Shown: piece by piece, positions 1 to 7,516 of the stretch
Numbering within the stretch: position 1 is the first letter of the stretch
Layout of the letters: every line of letters starts with the position of its first letter
IMG/VR virus record: IMGVR_UViG_3300044213_000138
Location: 1 to 25,338 of that record
Source of the DNA: a virus
Length of the DNA: 25,338 bases
Strand: one strand, 5' to 3'
Notes under the pieces: generated by a model
Told to the model about the DNA's origin: nothing
The model's input: the letters and a program-made list of their open reading frames with translations, nothing else
Database searches by the model: none
Program-made: the position numbers and the translations under genes

Positions 1-269
1 ACTGTAGATTTCTTCTCTACGAGTTTGTTTAACTTGGTTGCGTTCTCAAATAGTTTCTTAATTCTCTTTGAGTTGAATACTTTGGCCATCTTGTCGATTT
101 TACGAGCAAGACGTTCGGTAACTTTTGCATTATAATTGGCAACATCAATGGTGTCGTCCAGACGTTGTTCAATCTCATCCACACGTTTTTCTTTTTCCGC
201 TTCAATGGAATTTACTGTTGGACTATCACCAACTAAATCTGCAAAAGATGCTTGTTTTTTCTTTGCCAT
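1..269 (-). CDS. Coiled-coil protein of unknown function (N-terminal part, runs off left edge)
   Basis: The first 89 codons of a leftward gene are visible and its 3' end lies outside the window. The product starts MAKKKQASFADLVGD and becomes a highly charged, Glu/Lys/Arg-rich segment that should be helical (for example IEAEKEKRVDEIEQRLDD), with basic patches later. The start is the ATG at 267-269; on the minus strand AAGG lies about 7 bases upstream as a ribosome binding site. The gene begins 3 bases after the GH19 lysozyme gene ends, so they are probably cotranscribed. I do not recognise the family. Its place after gp26, the gp51 frame and the lysozyme suggests a tail or hub role; a tape-measure or scaffold-like helical protein is possible but cannot be judged from this fragment. 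Confidence 0.7.
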   Translation of the reverse strand, partial: MAKKKQASFADLVGDSPTVNSIEAEKEKRVDEIEQRLDDTIDVANYNAKVTERLARKIDKMAKVFNSKRIKKLFENATKLNKLVEKKST

Positions 270-272
270 TTA

Positions 273-1829
273 TTAACCTTGTGCCTTTTTCTGCCAAATA
301 GGTCTATCATCAACAGCAGCTGTTTGTGTTTGTTGTTGTTTTTGGTTCACAACTGTTGTATTTGATGTTGACGCCTGAGCGGTTTGTTGTTTCATATCAG
401 CTTTTGTGTCCCTATTTGTTTCGGATGCACTAGCTAATTGCGTTCCTGTTGCACTTGCACCCAATGAAGCATATGCACTGGCTTTTTGAAGTTGTAACTG
501 GTCTGTTGCTGCCAACTTTCCATTATCCATAACGTTATTAATTTTGGTCATATCTGACCCCAAATTTCCGTGTGCAACGTTACCCACAACCATTTTCAAT
601 CCAGACTGAAAATCTTTAATATTATTTAATGCATCAAGGCCTTTCTTTGCATTGCCTTGACCAATAGAGTTCATTAGATATGCGCCGGCTGCTTTAGAAG
701 CTGTTCCAAAATCTGCAACTATGGATTCAGGATTACTTTCTAGGTTAACACCAATAATGTCACCGATACTCTTATATACTTTTCTACCTGTGATTTGAAT
801 GAAACCACGGCCTTTGTATTTGAATCCGTCACCTGGTTGTGAATTTGTAGATAGTCCGTCATACACCATAGAGAAAAATGCTGGGTCACCTTTTGACCAT
901 TCATCTTGCAATACTTGAGCAGGAATTCCAGTATTAAATCCCATTTTCTTTGCAACATTACCACCAGGTCCTAATTGTGGAAAAACCTTATAGACATAAT
1001 CGATGCCTTTTGATTTTAATGTTTTCAACCAAGCGCCAGCACCAGCTTCTTTAGATTCAGGATTCAATCCAGATTCTTTTGCAGCAGTAGCAATGATTGC
1101 TTGAATTGCGTACGGATTTGTTATGCCAAGAGATTTCAATGCAGTTGAGAACTTACCCGCTTTACCTTTCATACCCTCATCCACTTTTTGTGCTGTTGCA
1201 GGTGGTTGTGCAGGTTTTACAGGTTCAACTTTCTTTTGTGTGGGTGGCGCAGCAGGTTTACCAGGTTCAGGAACAACCTGTTGAGGAACCGGTTCAGGTC
1301 TTTCTTGTACTTGTTTCGGTGCTTCTTGAGGCGCTGGTGCTGGTTGTTCAGGTGCAGCTTCAGGACCAACTTCTGCTTGTTTCTGAACTTCTTCTTTCTT
1401 TTGTGTCTCTGATACGGATGCAGCAACAGCGCCGGCACCAGCAGCAAATTTTACAGTACCAGCAATGGTGTCAAACAAACCACCTTTCTTTTTTTTCTTT
1501 CTTGTTTTTTCTTTTTTCTTTTGTTTCTTATCAGCTTCTTCTTCTTTTTTTTCTTTTTCTTCTTCAACTTCTATAAGAGCATCATAGAGTTTGTCATCAC
1601 CCCTATCTCTTTTCTTACGGAGTTTTTCATCATATTCACGAATCTGAAGCTCTAATTTACGTTTCGACATCATATATACGTAAATCTGACCCAATGCAGC
1701 TACTGCTGGTGTAACTGTGGTTGTTGTCTCATCTTTTTCTTTTCCAATAGAAGGTATGACCGAATTTTTCAACTCGGTCATTTTATCTTTTGTTTCTTCA
1801 GAAATGATTGGGACTTTTTTTTCTGCCAT
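273..1829 (-). CDS. Tail-associated lysozyme with GH19 chitinase-like domain
   Basis: This 518-residue protein probably cuts peptidoglycan during DNA entry or tail assembly. Residues 55-115 are extremely charged and helical, ending in a Lys-rich run. Residues 117-138 are a short Gly/Ala hydrophobic stretch, and about 153-212 form a Pro/Glu/Gln-rich linker. About 226-430 match glycoside hydrolase 19: the likely catalytic Glu252 sits in AKESGLNPES, and KYKGRGFIQITGR (337-349) is the family's signature loop, followed by a Tyr and the 'LESNPE' helix. The C-terminus is Gln/Thr/Ser-rich. gp5 in this window lacks the lysozyme domain that T4 gp5 carries, so this protein probably supplies that activity; this is inference. 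Its ATG overlaps the stop of the gp51-like frame (TAATG), suggesting coupled translation. A tape-measure/lysozyme hybrid is an alternative, but the helical part is short for that. Confidence 0.87.
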   Translation of the reverse strand: MAEKKVPIISEETKDKMTELKNSVIPSIGKEKDETTTTVTPAVAALGQIYVYMMSKRKLELQIREYDEKLRKKRDRGDDKLYDALIEVEEEKEKKEEEADKKQKKKEKTRKKKKKGGLFDTIAGTVKFAAGAGAVAASVSETQKKEEVQKQAEVGPEAAPEQPAPAPQEAPKQVQERPEPVPQQVVPEPGKPAAPPTQKKVEPVKPAQPPATAQKVDEGMKGKAGKFSTALKSLGITNPYAIQAIIATAAKESGLNPESKEAGAGAWLKTLKSKGIDYVYKVFPQLGPGGNVAKKMGFNTGIPAQVLQDEWSKGDPAFFSMVYDGLSTNSQPGDGFKYKGRGFIQITGRKVYKSIGDIIGVNLESNPESIVADFGTASKAAGAYLMNSIGQGNAKKGLDALNNIKDFQSGLKMVVGNVAHGNLGSDMTKINNVMDNGKLAATDQLQLQKASAYASLGASATGTQLASASETNRDTKADMKQQTAQASTSNTTVVNQKQQQTQTAAVDDRPIWQKKAQG

Positions 1830-2029
1830 TATCGTTTACTTTGTCGTTCTCGTATCTTTTGGTTTTCTTTTTCAATATACTGAATCAACATAGTAACGTA
1901 AATATCACGTTCCCATGGCAACATATTCTCAAGTTCAGTTAAACTATATTTGTGGTGTTGTATCAAAGAGAAATTAGTTCGGTAGTAATTTTCCAAATTT
2001 TCATGACGAAGTGTTAACCGAAAAAATTT
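1829..2029 (-). CDS. gp51: gp51-like baseplate hub assembly protein, probably made only as a -1 frameshift extension of gp26
   Basis: This frame lies -1 relative to gp26 and overlaps its 3' end. It encodes about 63 residues with the pattern NYYRTNFSLIQHH, then YSLTELENMLPWERDIYVTM, and a charged tail ending RERQSKR. The NF-HHK-SL-E--MLPWER-IYV- pattern is what I know from gp51-like hub-assembly proteins of aquatic T4-like phages and resembles second-frame tail-assembly chaperones. The frame is open back to a stop at 2057-2059 but has no ATG or GTG before the ATG inside ENMLPW, which would remove the conserved first half. The region of overlap with gp26 carries tandem slippery heptamers, so I infer expression by frameshift. 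The first coordinate given is the shifted AAA codon, not a start codon. The stop overlaps the next gene's ATG. Confidence 0.7.
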   Translation of the reverse strand, partial: KFFRLTLRHENLENYYRTNFSLIQHHKYSLTELENMLPWERDIYVTMLIQYIEKENQKIRERQSKR

Positions 2030-2733
2030 TCTAGACCCTCCACCTCCAATTCGTGTTCATATCCACACTTAGTACATTTAATATTAATTTTCTCTTTTAA
2101 CTCAGGAAGATTGTTATAAAATTCTTCAATCTTACTGAATTGTTGTTGATTCAGACCTTCAACCCATTGTACCAGTTCACCTGGTTGAGTTTCTTTTGCA
2201 TAGTAATACTGTTCACCATCATAGATGTACTCAATACTACTAGCAATCATATTGAAAGTTAAATCCGAAATGTTGTCATACTTAAACGAATCTTTAACAA
2301 CACCAAATTCTGGATACTTCATCTTAACAATAATCTTGTCGGTCAATTGAATCTCTGGATTCAATTCGTTGTTTGTTGGTTGAATCTTTGTTAGGTCAAC
2401 ATTTGTTTCCATGATGTTGCCACAAGTCTTACCTTCAACCTCATTATTACAACGATAACGAGCTTCAATCGATTCACCAACAGACTTAGCACGTAGGTTG
2501 ATGAAATAATATTCAACATCGATAATTGGCAATTTGTCAATATCAATGCCTTCTGTTAATGTGCAACTATCTAGTATGTCTTTTACGACAACGTTGACAG
2601 TTTCAGCTTCTTTTGCTTCCATTGCCATCAAAAGAATTTTCTGTTCTTTCACTAGGAATGGTCTAAACTTAATCTTCTTCTTCGACAAAGGCAATTCAAG
2701 TTCATATGATGGTACTTCAATTTTAGGTAACAT
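2014..2733 (-). CDS. gp26: gp26-like baseplate hub assembly protein
   Basis: This 239-residue protein matches the T4 gp26 family, needed to build the central baseplate hub. The N-terminus has the typical layout: MLPKIEVPSYELELPLSKKK, then a beta strand and FRPFLVKEQKILLMAME, then a helix. Cys95 and Cys104 plus Cys220 and Cys223 (CTKCGYEHE) look like a four-cysteine zinc site. The start is supported by GGAG 6 bases upstream of the ATG (complement of 2740-2743). The gene ends ENFFG-stop inside a slippery run, and a -1 shift would give a product of about 301 residues that continues into the gp51-like frame. It follows the gp54-like gene by 26 bases in the same leftward train. Confidence 0.85.
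   Translation of the reverse strand: MLPKIEVPSYELELPLSKKKIKFRPFLVKEQKILLMAMEAKEAETVNVVVKDILDSCTLTEGIDIDKLPIIDVEYYFINLRAKSVGESIEARYRCNNEVEGKTCGNIMETNVDLTKIQPTNNELNPEIQLTDKIIVKMKYPEFGVVKDSFKYDNISDLTFNMIASSIEYIYDGEQYYYAKETQPGELVQWVEGLNQQQFSKIEEFYNNLPELKEKINIKCTKCGYEHELEVEGLENFFG
2020..2029 (-). promoter_or_regulatory. Candidate programmed -1 frameshift site (A AAT TTT and T TTT TTC)
   Basis: In the gp26 frame the minus strand reads GAA AAT TTT TTC GGT TAA. It contains two overlapping perfect X XXY YYZ heptamers: A AAT TTT at 2029-2023 and T TTT TTC at 2026-2020. A -1 slip on either avoids the gp26 stop and enters the gp51-like frame. GGAGGT and GGAGGG lie 12 and 6 bases upstream of the first heptamer (complement of 2036-2047), a distance at which SD-like sequences stimulate -1 shifting in dnaX. 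No ATG or GTG serves the second frame. I found no strong downstream hairpin; TTCGGT could pair with ACCGAA across a long loop, which is weak. Confidence 0.62.
2036..2047 (-). promoter_or_regulatory. Internal Shine-Dalgarno-like doublet GGAGGTGGAGGG before the frameshift site
   Basis: On the minus strand the gp26 codons for Glu-Val-Glu-Gly read GGAGGTGGAGGG, two strong anti-SD matches in tandem. No usable start codon lies 5-12 bases downstream: what follows is the slippery run, and no ATG or GTG occurs in any frame there. A role as frameshift stimulator therefore explains it better than a role in initiation. That function is inferred. Confidence 0.5.
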
Positions 2734-2759
2734 TTATATCTCCATAATTACATCAAGGT

Positions 2760-3437
2760 TTATAGTAATTTCGTAATATCGTAGTTGGATATCGAGTTTG
2801 TAACATTATTCAAAGCAGAACCCAATGATCCTGCAGCGGTACCACCCAGACCACCAACTGTTGAGGCAATATTTCCAATGCCACTTTCTAGAGCATTCAT
2901 TGCAAGTGCTTGTAGTGAATTGTTTCTCCACTCGGTGTATGCAAAGGTTATAGCTAATTTATGCACAGAATCATCAGCCCAATTTAGGTCCAATTGATTC
3001 ATTGAAACCGGATATGCATCGATAAGGTCTACGGAGTAACTCAATGCACCAGTAACATCATACTGGTTGATTGTAATTGTAGTAACATAGTCACTCTTGT
3101 ACGCCAAATTGTAATTGGCTTGTGGGTTGATGAAGTTAATCCATGCATCAAAGAATGTTTTCTGAGACATGTTATCATCAACAAGGAAAATCAAATCAAT
3201 ATCGTTATATGTTGTCATATAAGGATACTTTTCGATAGGTGCAGTACCAAACTTCTGTTCAGTGGTGGCCAATGTTCTACCAGGTAAATTGGTAGACTCA
3301 CAACGATAGGTCAATTGTCTAGACGTAGCAATGTAAGGCAACAAGGTCAATGGAATAGGAATAGACACATCAAATTTAGACGTTCTGGCTAAATCAGTCT
3401 TGAAACTGGATTTAAAGTCATTGATGTTAGCTGACAT
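2760..3437 (-). CDS. gp54: Tail-tube-fold protein, probable baseplate tail-tube initiator gp54
   Basis: This 225-residue protein belongs to the tail-tube (gp19/gp54) superfamily. The start MSANINDFKSSF, then LTYRCESTNLPGRTLATTEQ (42-61), IEKYPYMTTYNDIDLIFLVD and FFDAWINFINP (95-105) are typical of the proteins placed between baseplate and tube in T4-like phages. LPGR followed by a beta-hairpin is the tube-fold hallmark. The C-terminal 50 residues are Gly/Ala/Ser/Asn-rich. Because it sits among baseplate assembly genes and near gp48, its partner at the tube base, I favour gp54. A tail tube protein (gp19) is the main alternative; tube and sheath genes normally sit together elsewhere. The start overlaps the upstream gene by 11 bases; AAGGG lies about 8 bases upstream. 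Confidence 0.72.
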   Translation of the reverse strand: MSANINDFKSSFKTDLARTSKFDVSIPIPLTLLPYIATSRQLTYRCESTNLPGRTLATTEQKFGTAPIEKYPYMTTYNDIDLIFLVDDNMSQKTFFDAWINFINPQANYNLAYKSDYVTTITINQYDVTGALSYSVDLIDAYPVSMNQLDLNWADDSVHKLAITFAYTEWRNNSLQALAMNALESGIGNIASTVGGLGGTAAGSLGSALNNVTNSISNYDITKLL

Positions 3438-4032
3438 TTGTATTTCCCTTGATTATTTCTTGTGATTCTCTCCAGATTGCTTGTGGTTTCTCACCTTTAA
3501 ATTGGTGCATAGGTAGAAAGGTTGCCACTTCCCACTCATCTGGTTGAATGGTAAGTATCCTAGATTTTAATTGACTATTCAAGTATTTCTTAACGCATGG
3601 TTTGAACTCACGGAATCTCTTGGATGCGGCCAGGATATCATAAGTAACTCTCATTCGTATAATGTCGTCATCCTTTGTTACCGCAAAATCCATGAGTTTG
3701 TCCATAAAGACGGCTCTCATTCTAATTGGTAGGTAATGTAGGTTTAGACCCAAAAATCCATCAGGGTATCTTTGTAATACCAATACCAATGGAAATTTGT
3801 CATAATACGGTAAAGTATCTCTGCCGATAGGGTCATAATAGAAACAATATAGACCACCCAAGACAAAACGTGAAACTGCACGGTCTTTTTCAGCTTTGAT
3901 GCCTCTTGCAATATAAGAAGGGTTTCTTATCTCTGCGATTTTTTGTGTCAACCATTGAACAGAATCTCTGGTTCGTTGTTGAACACCAGAGGCAGATAAT
4001 TCAGCGGTTAGGTTTGTAAGTTTAGATGCCAT
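3427..4032 (-). CDS. gp2-like protein, putative DNA end protector (tentative)
   Basis: This 201-residue protein has a helical N-terminus (1-50) and a conserved-looking core. FVLGGLYCFYYDPIG (56-70) is followed by LPYYDKFPLVLVL (74-86), DGFLGLNLHYLPIRMRAVFM (91-110), then YDILAASKRFREFKPCVKKY and a closing IWRESQEIIK helix. I associate this pattern with proteins labelled gp2-like DNA end protector in T4-like genomes. T4 gp2 binds the ends of packaged DNA and shields them from RecBCD. T4 genes 2 and 4 also lie close together, which supports the call, but I am not certain of the name. No Shine-Dalgarno precedes the ATG; an AATAAATA octamer lies 6 bases upstream instead. The 3' end overlaps the gp54-like start by 11 bases. 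Confidence 0.52.
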   Translation of the reverse strand: MASKLTNLTAELSASGVQQRTRDSVQWLTQKIAEIRNPSYIARGIKAEKDRAVSRFVLGGLYCFYYDPIGRDTLPYYDKFPLVLVLQRYPDGFLGLNLHYLPIRMRAVFMDKLMDFAVTKDDDIIRMRVTYDILAASKRFREFKPCVKKYLNSQLKSRILTIQPDEWEVATFLPMHQFKGEKPQAIWRESQEIIKGNTNVS

Positions 4033-4045
4033 AATGGTTATTTAT

Positions 4046-4480
4046 TCACAGACCTAGGTGGTCTTCCGTGATGATTTGAAACTCCCAACCTCGGTCTAAA
4101 CAATATTCTGTTGCAGCTTTCCATTTGGCCTGATTCACACCATAGGTCATAACTTCATTGATGAAACGTTTAGTTTTTCTGGATGGTTGTACTGGTGGTA
4201 CTGTTTGATATTTCGGTTTAACCTCTATCAACAATGTTTTTGTCTTTCCATCTTTAGTCTTTAACTTAACCAAAAAGTCAGGAAAGTAACGATGAAATTT
4301 GCCATCTACAGGTGATTTGTAAGGAATAATCAATTCCTCTGATGCCCAAGACAAAATATCTGGATTTCTGTCAAACCAATCCATACATCTACATTCCCAG
4401 CTGGAACGATAAACTATGTTTCTTGGGTCTCCCACATACTTTTGTGGATTGCGTGGTCTAAAAAGTCCTGAATAAGCCAT
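4046..4480 (-). CDS. gp4: gp4-like head completion protein with nuclease fold
   Basis: This 144-residue protein starts MAYSGLFRPRNPQKYVGDPR. It matches the head completion proteins that prepare filled heads for tail joining. Its core is a TnsA/restriction-type nuclease fold: Glu29 in YRSSWEC, then YFPDFLV with Asp68, then LLIEVKPK with Glu86 and Lys88, which together make a PD-(D/E)XK motif. The open frame extends 17 codons further upstream, but that extension would cross the late promoter octamer and the divergent region, and family members begin near MAYSG, so I chose the ATG at 4478-4480. It is the first gene of the leftward train. No Shine-Dalgarno is visible before it. The next start lies 13 bases past its stop. 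Confidence 0.85.
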   Translation of the reverse strand: MAYSGLFRPRNPQKYVGDPRNIVYRSSWECRCMDWFDRNPDILSWASEELIIPYKSPVDGKFHRYFPDFLVKLKTKDGKTKTLLIEVKPKYQTVPPVQPSRKTKRFINEVMTYGVNQAKWKAATEYCLDRGWEFQIITEDHLGL

Positions 4481-4487
4481 ATAAATA
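4480..4487 (+). promoter_or_regulatory. T4-type late promoter octamer TATAAATA
   Basis: A perfect match to the T4 late promoter element, TATAAATA, lies in the 35-bp divergent region. T4 late transcription starts about 6 bases past the octamer, giving a leader of about 23 bases before the gp48 ATG at 4516. In T4 this element is read by host polymerase carrying gp55 and gp33. A second, imperfect octamer (AATAAATA, 4499-4506) lies closer to the same start. I found no equally good octamer for the leftward gp4 train. Confidence 0.65.
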
Positions 4488-4515
4488 TATAAAATCTCAA
4501 TAAATAAAGTCGAAA

Positions 4516-5529
4516 ATGGCCATAATCTCAATTCCTACTTCAATCGGTGGTGTATCTATCCCAGGTTCCATTGTCAATGGTCCTTTGGGTTCGCTTTTTG
4601 GTAACACCCAATACGCTAGAAAAGATTTAGCATATCCTAGAGATTTGGGTTCTGCAACCAAAGGTCATTTCGTTCAATTCATCATTTCCAGAATTCAACC
4701 TGTTGGATACACTGGTACCAATAATTATTCTTTGAGTGATGCGTTCAATGGAGTAACATCAACCATTTCAAATGCAACAAACAATGCTTCTAGTGCATTT
4801 GGTGGTGCATCAGGTATAACAGGTTTAAATTCAGAATCATTCAAAAACCTGTCTGTAGACAACATCATGAAAGGTGGAAGTGCAGCAATGGGTCAATTAT
4901 CGAAAGACCTTGAGTTGGCTGCACCAAAAACACAGTTCTACAAATCAATATCTTTATATATGCCAGACACCGCTAGCTTCACATATGACGCTAACTACTC
5001 TGAAGTCAACATGACGGACATTATTAAAGACACAGTTGGTGCATTACCCGTGGTTGGTAAAACATTGGCTGGTGCAGTAGATTCGGATATTACAAAATTT
5101 GTAACACAGAAATCACTTGGTTTGGCTATTAACCCTAAACAACAGGTAATGTTTGAAGGTATTCCCTTGAGAACATACCAAATGCAATTCACTTTTACGC
5201 CATATTCACAACAAGAAGCAGACACAGTTAAACAAATTATAGACTTGTTCAAACAAGAATCTCGACCACAACTGGTCACAAGTGCTGGTGGTATGCTTTA
5301 TGTGCCACCATCAGTTTTTAAACCCGTATTCATGTTCAACGGTGGAGTAAACACAAAAATTGGTGCATACGGCAACAGTGTCATTGAATCTGTTGATGTA
5401 AACTATGCACCAAACGGTTGGGCAACACACAAAGATGGTACACCAGTACAAACTGTTGTGAGTATCAGCTTTAAAGAACTCGACCTTGTTGATAAAAATG
5501 CATTGACTTCATTAGAGAACATAAAATAA
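4516..5529 (+). CDS. gp48: gp48-like baseplate tail-tube cap protein
   Basis: This 337-residue protein (T4 gp48 is about 360) has the family start MAIISIPTSIGGVSIPGSI, then a Gly/Pro-rich segment with GPLGSLFG and LAYPRDLGS and the phrase KGHFVQFIISRIQP. The C-terminal half has tube-like beta elements, including IPLRTYQMQFTFTPYSQQEA, YVPPSVFKPVFMFNGG and VESVDVNYAPNGWATHKDGTPV-like text with VVSISFKELDLV. gp48 sits on top of the hub and, with gp54, starts polymerisation of the tail tube. It is the first gene of the rightward train, downstream of the late promoter octamer. No Shine-Dalgarno is visible. Its stop overlaps the gp53 start (TAATG). Confidence 0.9.
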   Translation: MAIISIPTSIGGVSIPGSIVNGPLGSLFGNTQYARKDLAYPRDLGSATKGHFVQFIISRIQPVGYTGTNNYSLSDAFNGVTSTISNATNNASSAFGGASGITGLNSESFKNLSVDNIMKGGSAAMGQLSKDLELAAPKTQFYKSISLYMPDTASFTYDANYSEVNMTDIIKDTVGALPVVGKTLAGAVDSDITKFVTQKSLGLAINPKQQVMFEGIPLRTYQMQFTFTPYSQQEADTVKQIIDLFKQESRPQLVTSAGGMLYVPPSVFKPVFMFNGGVNTKIGAYGNSVIESVDVNYAPNGWATHKDGTPVQTVVSISFKELDLVDKNALTSLENIK

Positions 5530-6128
5530 TGCAATACTTCGATACTCTACCTAAAATCCTTTACGTTGACCAGTATGGTATAGCGTCCATCAGAACAAAC
5601 TTGCTTGCCCGTGCAAGTGTTGTTGCAAAAGCATATCAAGACCCACTTTTGTATTATCAATATGATACACAAGATGGAGACACTCCAGAAATCGTGGCTC
5701 ACAAATATTACAACGATATGTACCGTTACTGGATTGTATTGTTGTTCAATCAAATGTTAGACCCACAATGGTCTTGGCCAATGAGTGGTAATCAGTTCAA
5801 TGCGTTTATGAGTGATAAGTATGGCAACTTGGATGTCAACGGAACAGTACACCATTATGAGAAAACAGTCACACAATTTGATGTAAATACACAGACAACA
5901 ACAACAAATACCGTTGAAATTCCTGAAACTGTATATGCATCGTTTGTCAATTCTTCAAATACTGTTATGTTGCCTACAGGACAAGTGAACATCACAATAA
6001 CTGCATCAGCTGTCAGTATCTATGAATATGAATTTCAATTGAACGAATCAAAAAGAACAATTTATTTGTTGAACAATCAATACGTTGATAGTATGGAACA
6101 ACAATTTATTAACCTAATGAGTAAATAA
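5529..6128 (+). CDS. gp53: gp53-like baseplate wedge protein
   Basis: This 199-residue protein (T4 gp53 is 196) starts with MQYFDTLPKILYVDQYG. Residues about 37-80 carry a LysM-like segment, YQYDTQDGDTPEIVAHKYYN, followed by RYWIVLLFNQMLDPQWSWPM and FMSDKYG. This is the characteristic gp53 pattern. In T4, gp53 clamps neighbouring wedges together around the hub, and its LysM-like fold is structural. The C-terminal 80 residues are beta-rich and less conserved. It is coupled to gp48 and to the gp27-like gene by TAATG overlaps at both ends, so the three are probably made in a fixed ratio. Confidence 0.9.
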   Translation: MQYFDTLPKILYVDQYGIASIRTNLLARASVVAKAYQDPLLYYQYDTQDGDTPEIVAHKYYNDMYRYWIVLLFNQMLDPQWSWPMSGNQFNAFMSDKYGNLDVNGTVHHYEKTVTQFDVNTQTTTTNTVEIPETVYASFVNSSNTVMLPTGQVNITITASAVSIYEYEFQLNESKRTIYLLNNQYVDSMEQQFINLMSK

Positions 6129-7516
6129 TGGATTTTCTTGACTTCTTATCTTCTCCAGTAGAATCTCCGGGCGTAACATATCCACAGGATTACTACATCA
6201 AGACTATGAATTTTTTGACCTCAAGCGGTCAAAAAATCGATTTAAAGAAGGTAATGCTTGAATTTAGTTACTATGAGGACATTTATAACTTCTCTGTTTC
6301 TGGTTACATTCGTTGTGAAGATGGCCAGGGTTTCATTGAATTACTACAACTAACTGGTAATGAATATATCGAAATCAATTTCGGTAAGGTAAAAGATTCA
6401 CCAAACGGCAGTGATTTGAAATATCGTGTCTATAAAATTGGTGATAGACAAGCTTACTCTCAAAATCTAGAAAGATATACTTTATTTTTCTGTTCTGATG
6501 AATTACTTCTGTCTGAACAATCCAAAATAAGTAAATCCTACAAAGGTCAAAAGATATCCGATATTGTTTTGGATGTATTACAAAATGAATTGCAAGTTGA
6601 AGGTTCCAAAATCAATGACATTGAAGAAACCACTGGTGTCTATGATTTTATTGTTCCTCGTCTGAAACCATTTGAGACTGTTAGCTGGGTTTCAACTTAT
6701 GGAAGACCTAAGGCTACAGGCACAATCGGTGCAGATATGTTGTTGTTTCAAACCAAAGATGGTTTCAATTTCAGGTCACTACAGTCTATGTTCACTGGTG
6801 ATGTATACAACACCTATCGTTATGAACAGAACAATTTGAACGAAACACAACAACCTTTACAGGATAAGGCAAATATCGTTTTACAATATGAAATTAAAAA
6901 GTCATTTGACGTTGTAAAAGACATTGCATCAGGAACATTCGCAAATAAACTTATTTCGATTGACCCACTAACAAGGTCCTTCAACACCACAGAGTTTGAT
7001 TTGGAGAAATTTAAACAACAATCTGAATCATTAAATAGTGGTGATGTCATCAATAATCTAAAGAATAGATTTGGTGAAACACTAAATCAGGCAGCAGACT
7101 CGGTTATAAAAATGGCAGTAGGTAATTCTAATCAGTCAAGTAATCAATATATAAAAGAAAAACAAGGTGGTTTTGGTAAAGATATTTTCCTAGAGACTAT
7201 CATACCACAAAGAACATCACAACTCAGTTTGGCCAACTATAACGTGGTGAAATTAATGTTACCTGGCGATCCAGGTATTACAGCTGGTCGTGTGGTTGAA
7301 TTTAATTTAATGACGATTAAACCCACACTAACGAAAAAAGAGTTAAATCCTTTCTATTCAGGTAAATACCTAGTAACTGCGGTTAGACACATTATCAGAC
7401 CTCTCGATAGTTCATTCCAGACCATTTTGGAAATAGCTAAAGATAGTTCAGAGAAACAACCACAGAATGTCAATAACAGTAATCCTGTTTGGAAAGATGC
7501 TATCACAGGTGCATAA
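6128..7516 (+). CDS. gp27: gp27-like baseplate hub protein
   Basis: This 462-residue protein starts MDFLDFLSSPVESPG. It fits the gp27 hub family, which forms the trimeric ring under the tail tube that holds the gp5 spike. The first 120 residues are tube-like beta strands (FSYYEDIYNFSVSGYIRCED, then EIEINFGKV-type strands). Residues about 125-200 hold the hub helical element KISKSYKGQKISDIVLDVLQ and FIVPRLKPFETVSWV. The C-terminus has LPGDPGITAGRVVEFNLM followed by GKYLVTAVRHII, typical of the second tube domain. It lies immediately upstream of gp5, its expected partner, and overlaps it by TAATG. At 462 residues it is longer than T4 gp27 (about 390). Sequence similarity in this family is low, so the call rests on pattern and position. 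Confidence 0.78.
   Translation: MDFLDFLSSPVESPGVTYPQDYYIKTMNFLTSSGQKIDLKKVMLEFSYYEDIYNFSVSGYIRCEDGQGFIELLQLTGNEYIEINFGKVKDSPNGSDLKYRVYKIGDRQAYSQNLERYTLFFCSDELLLSEQSKISKSYKGQKISDIVLDVLQNELQVEGSKINDIEETTGVYDFIVPRLKPFETVSWVSTYGRPKATGTIGADMLLFQTKDGFNFRSLQSMFTGDVYNTYRYEQNNLNETQQPLQDKANIVLQYEIKKSFDVVKDIASGTFANKLISIDPLTRSFNTTEFDLEKFKQQSESLNSGDVINNLKNRFGETLNQAADSVIKMAVGNSNQSSNQYIKEKQGGFGKDIFLETIIPQRTSQLSLANYNVVKLMLPGDPGITAGRVVEFNLMTIKPTLTKKELNPFYSGKYLVTAVRHIIRPLDSSFQTILEIAKDSSEKQPQNVNNSNPVWKDAITGA

Noticed and set aside
1097-1576. 159-residue open frame on the plus strand
   Set aside because: It lies opposite the Lys/Glu and Pro-rich part of the lysozyme gene. Its Leu/Phe/Val/Gln-rich text is what that coding strand gives in antisense, and it has no gene-like context.
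4481-4531. 17-codon upstream extension of gp4
   Set aside because: It would cover the divergent late promoter octamer and the gp48 start. The MAYSGLFRPR start matches the family better.
7489-7515. 9-codon upstream extension of gp5
   Set aside because: It lies wholly inside the end of the gp27-like gene. The ATG at 7516 overlaps the stop as TAATG and gives the usual gp5 start.
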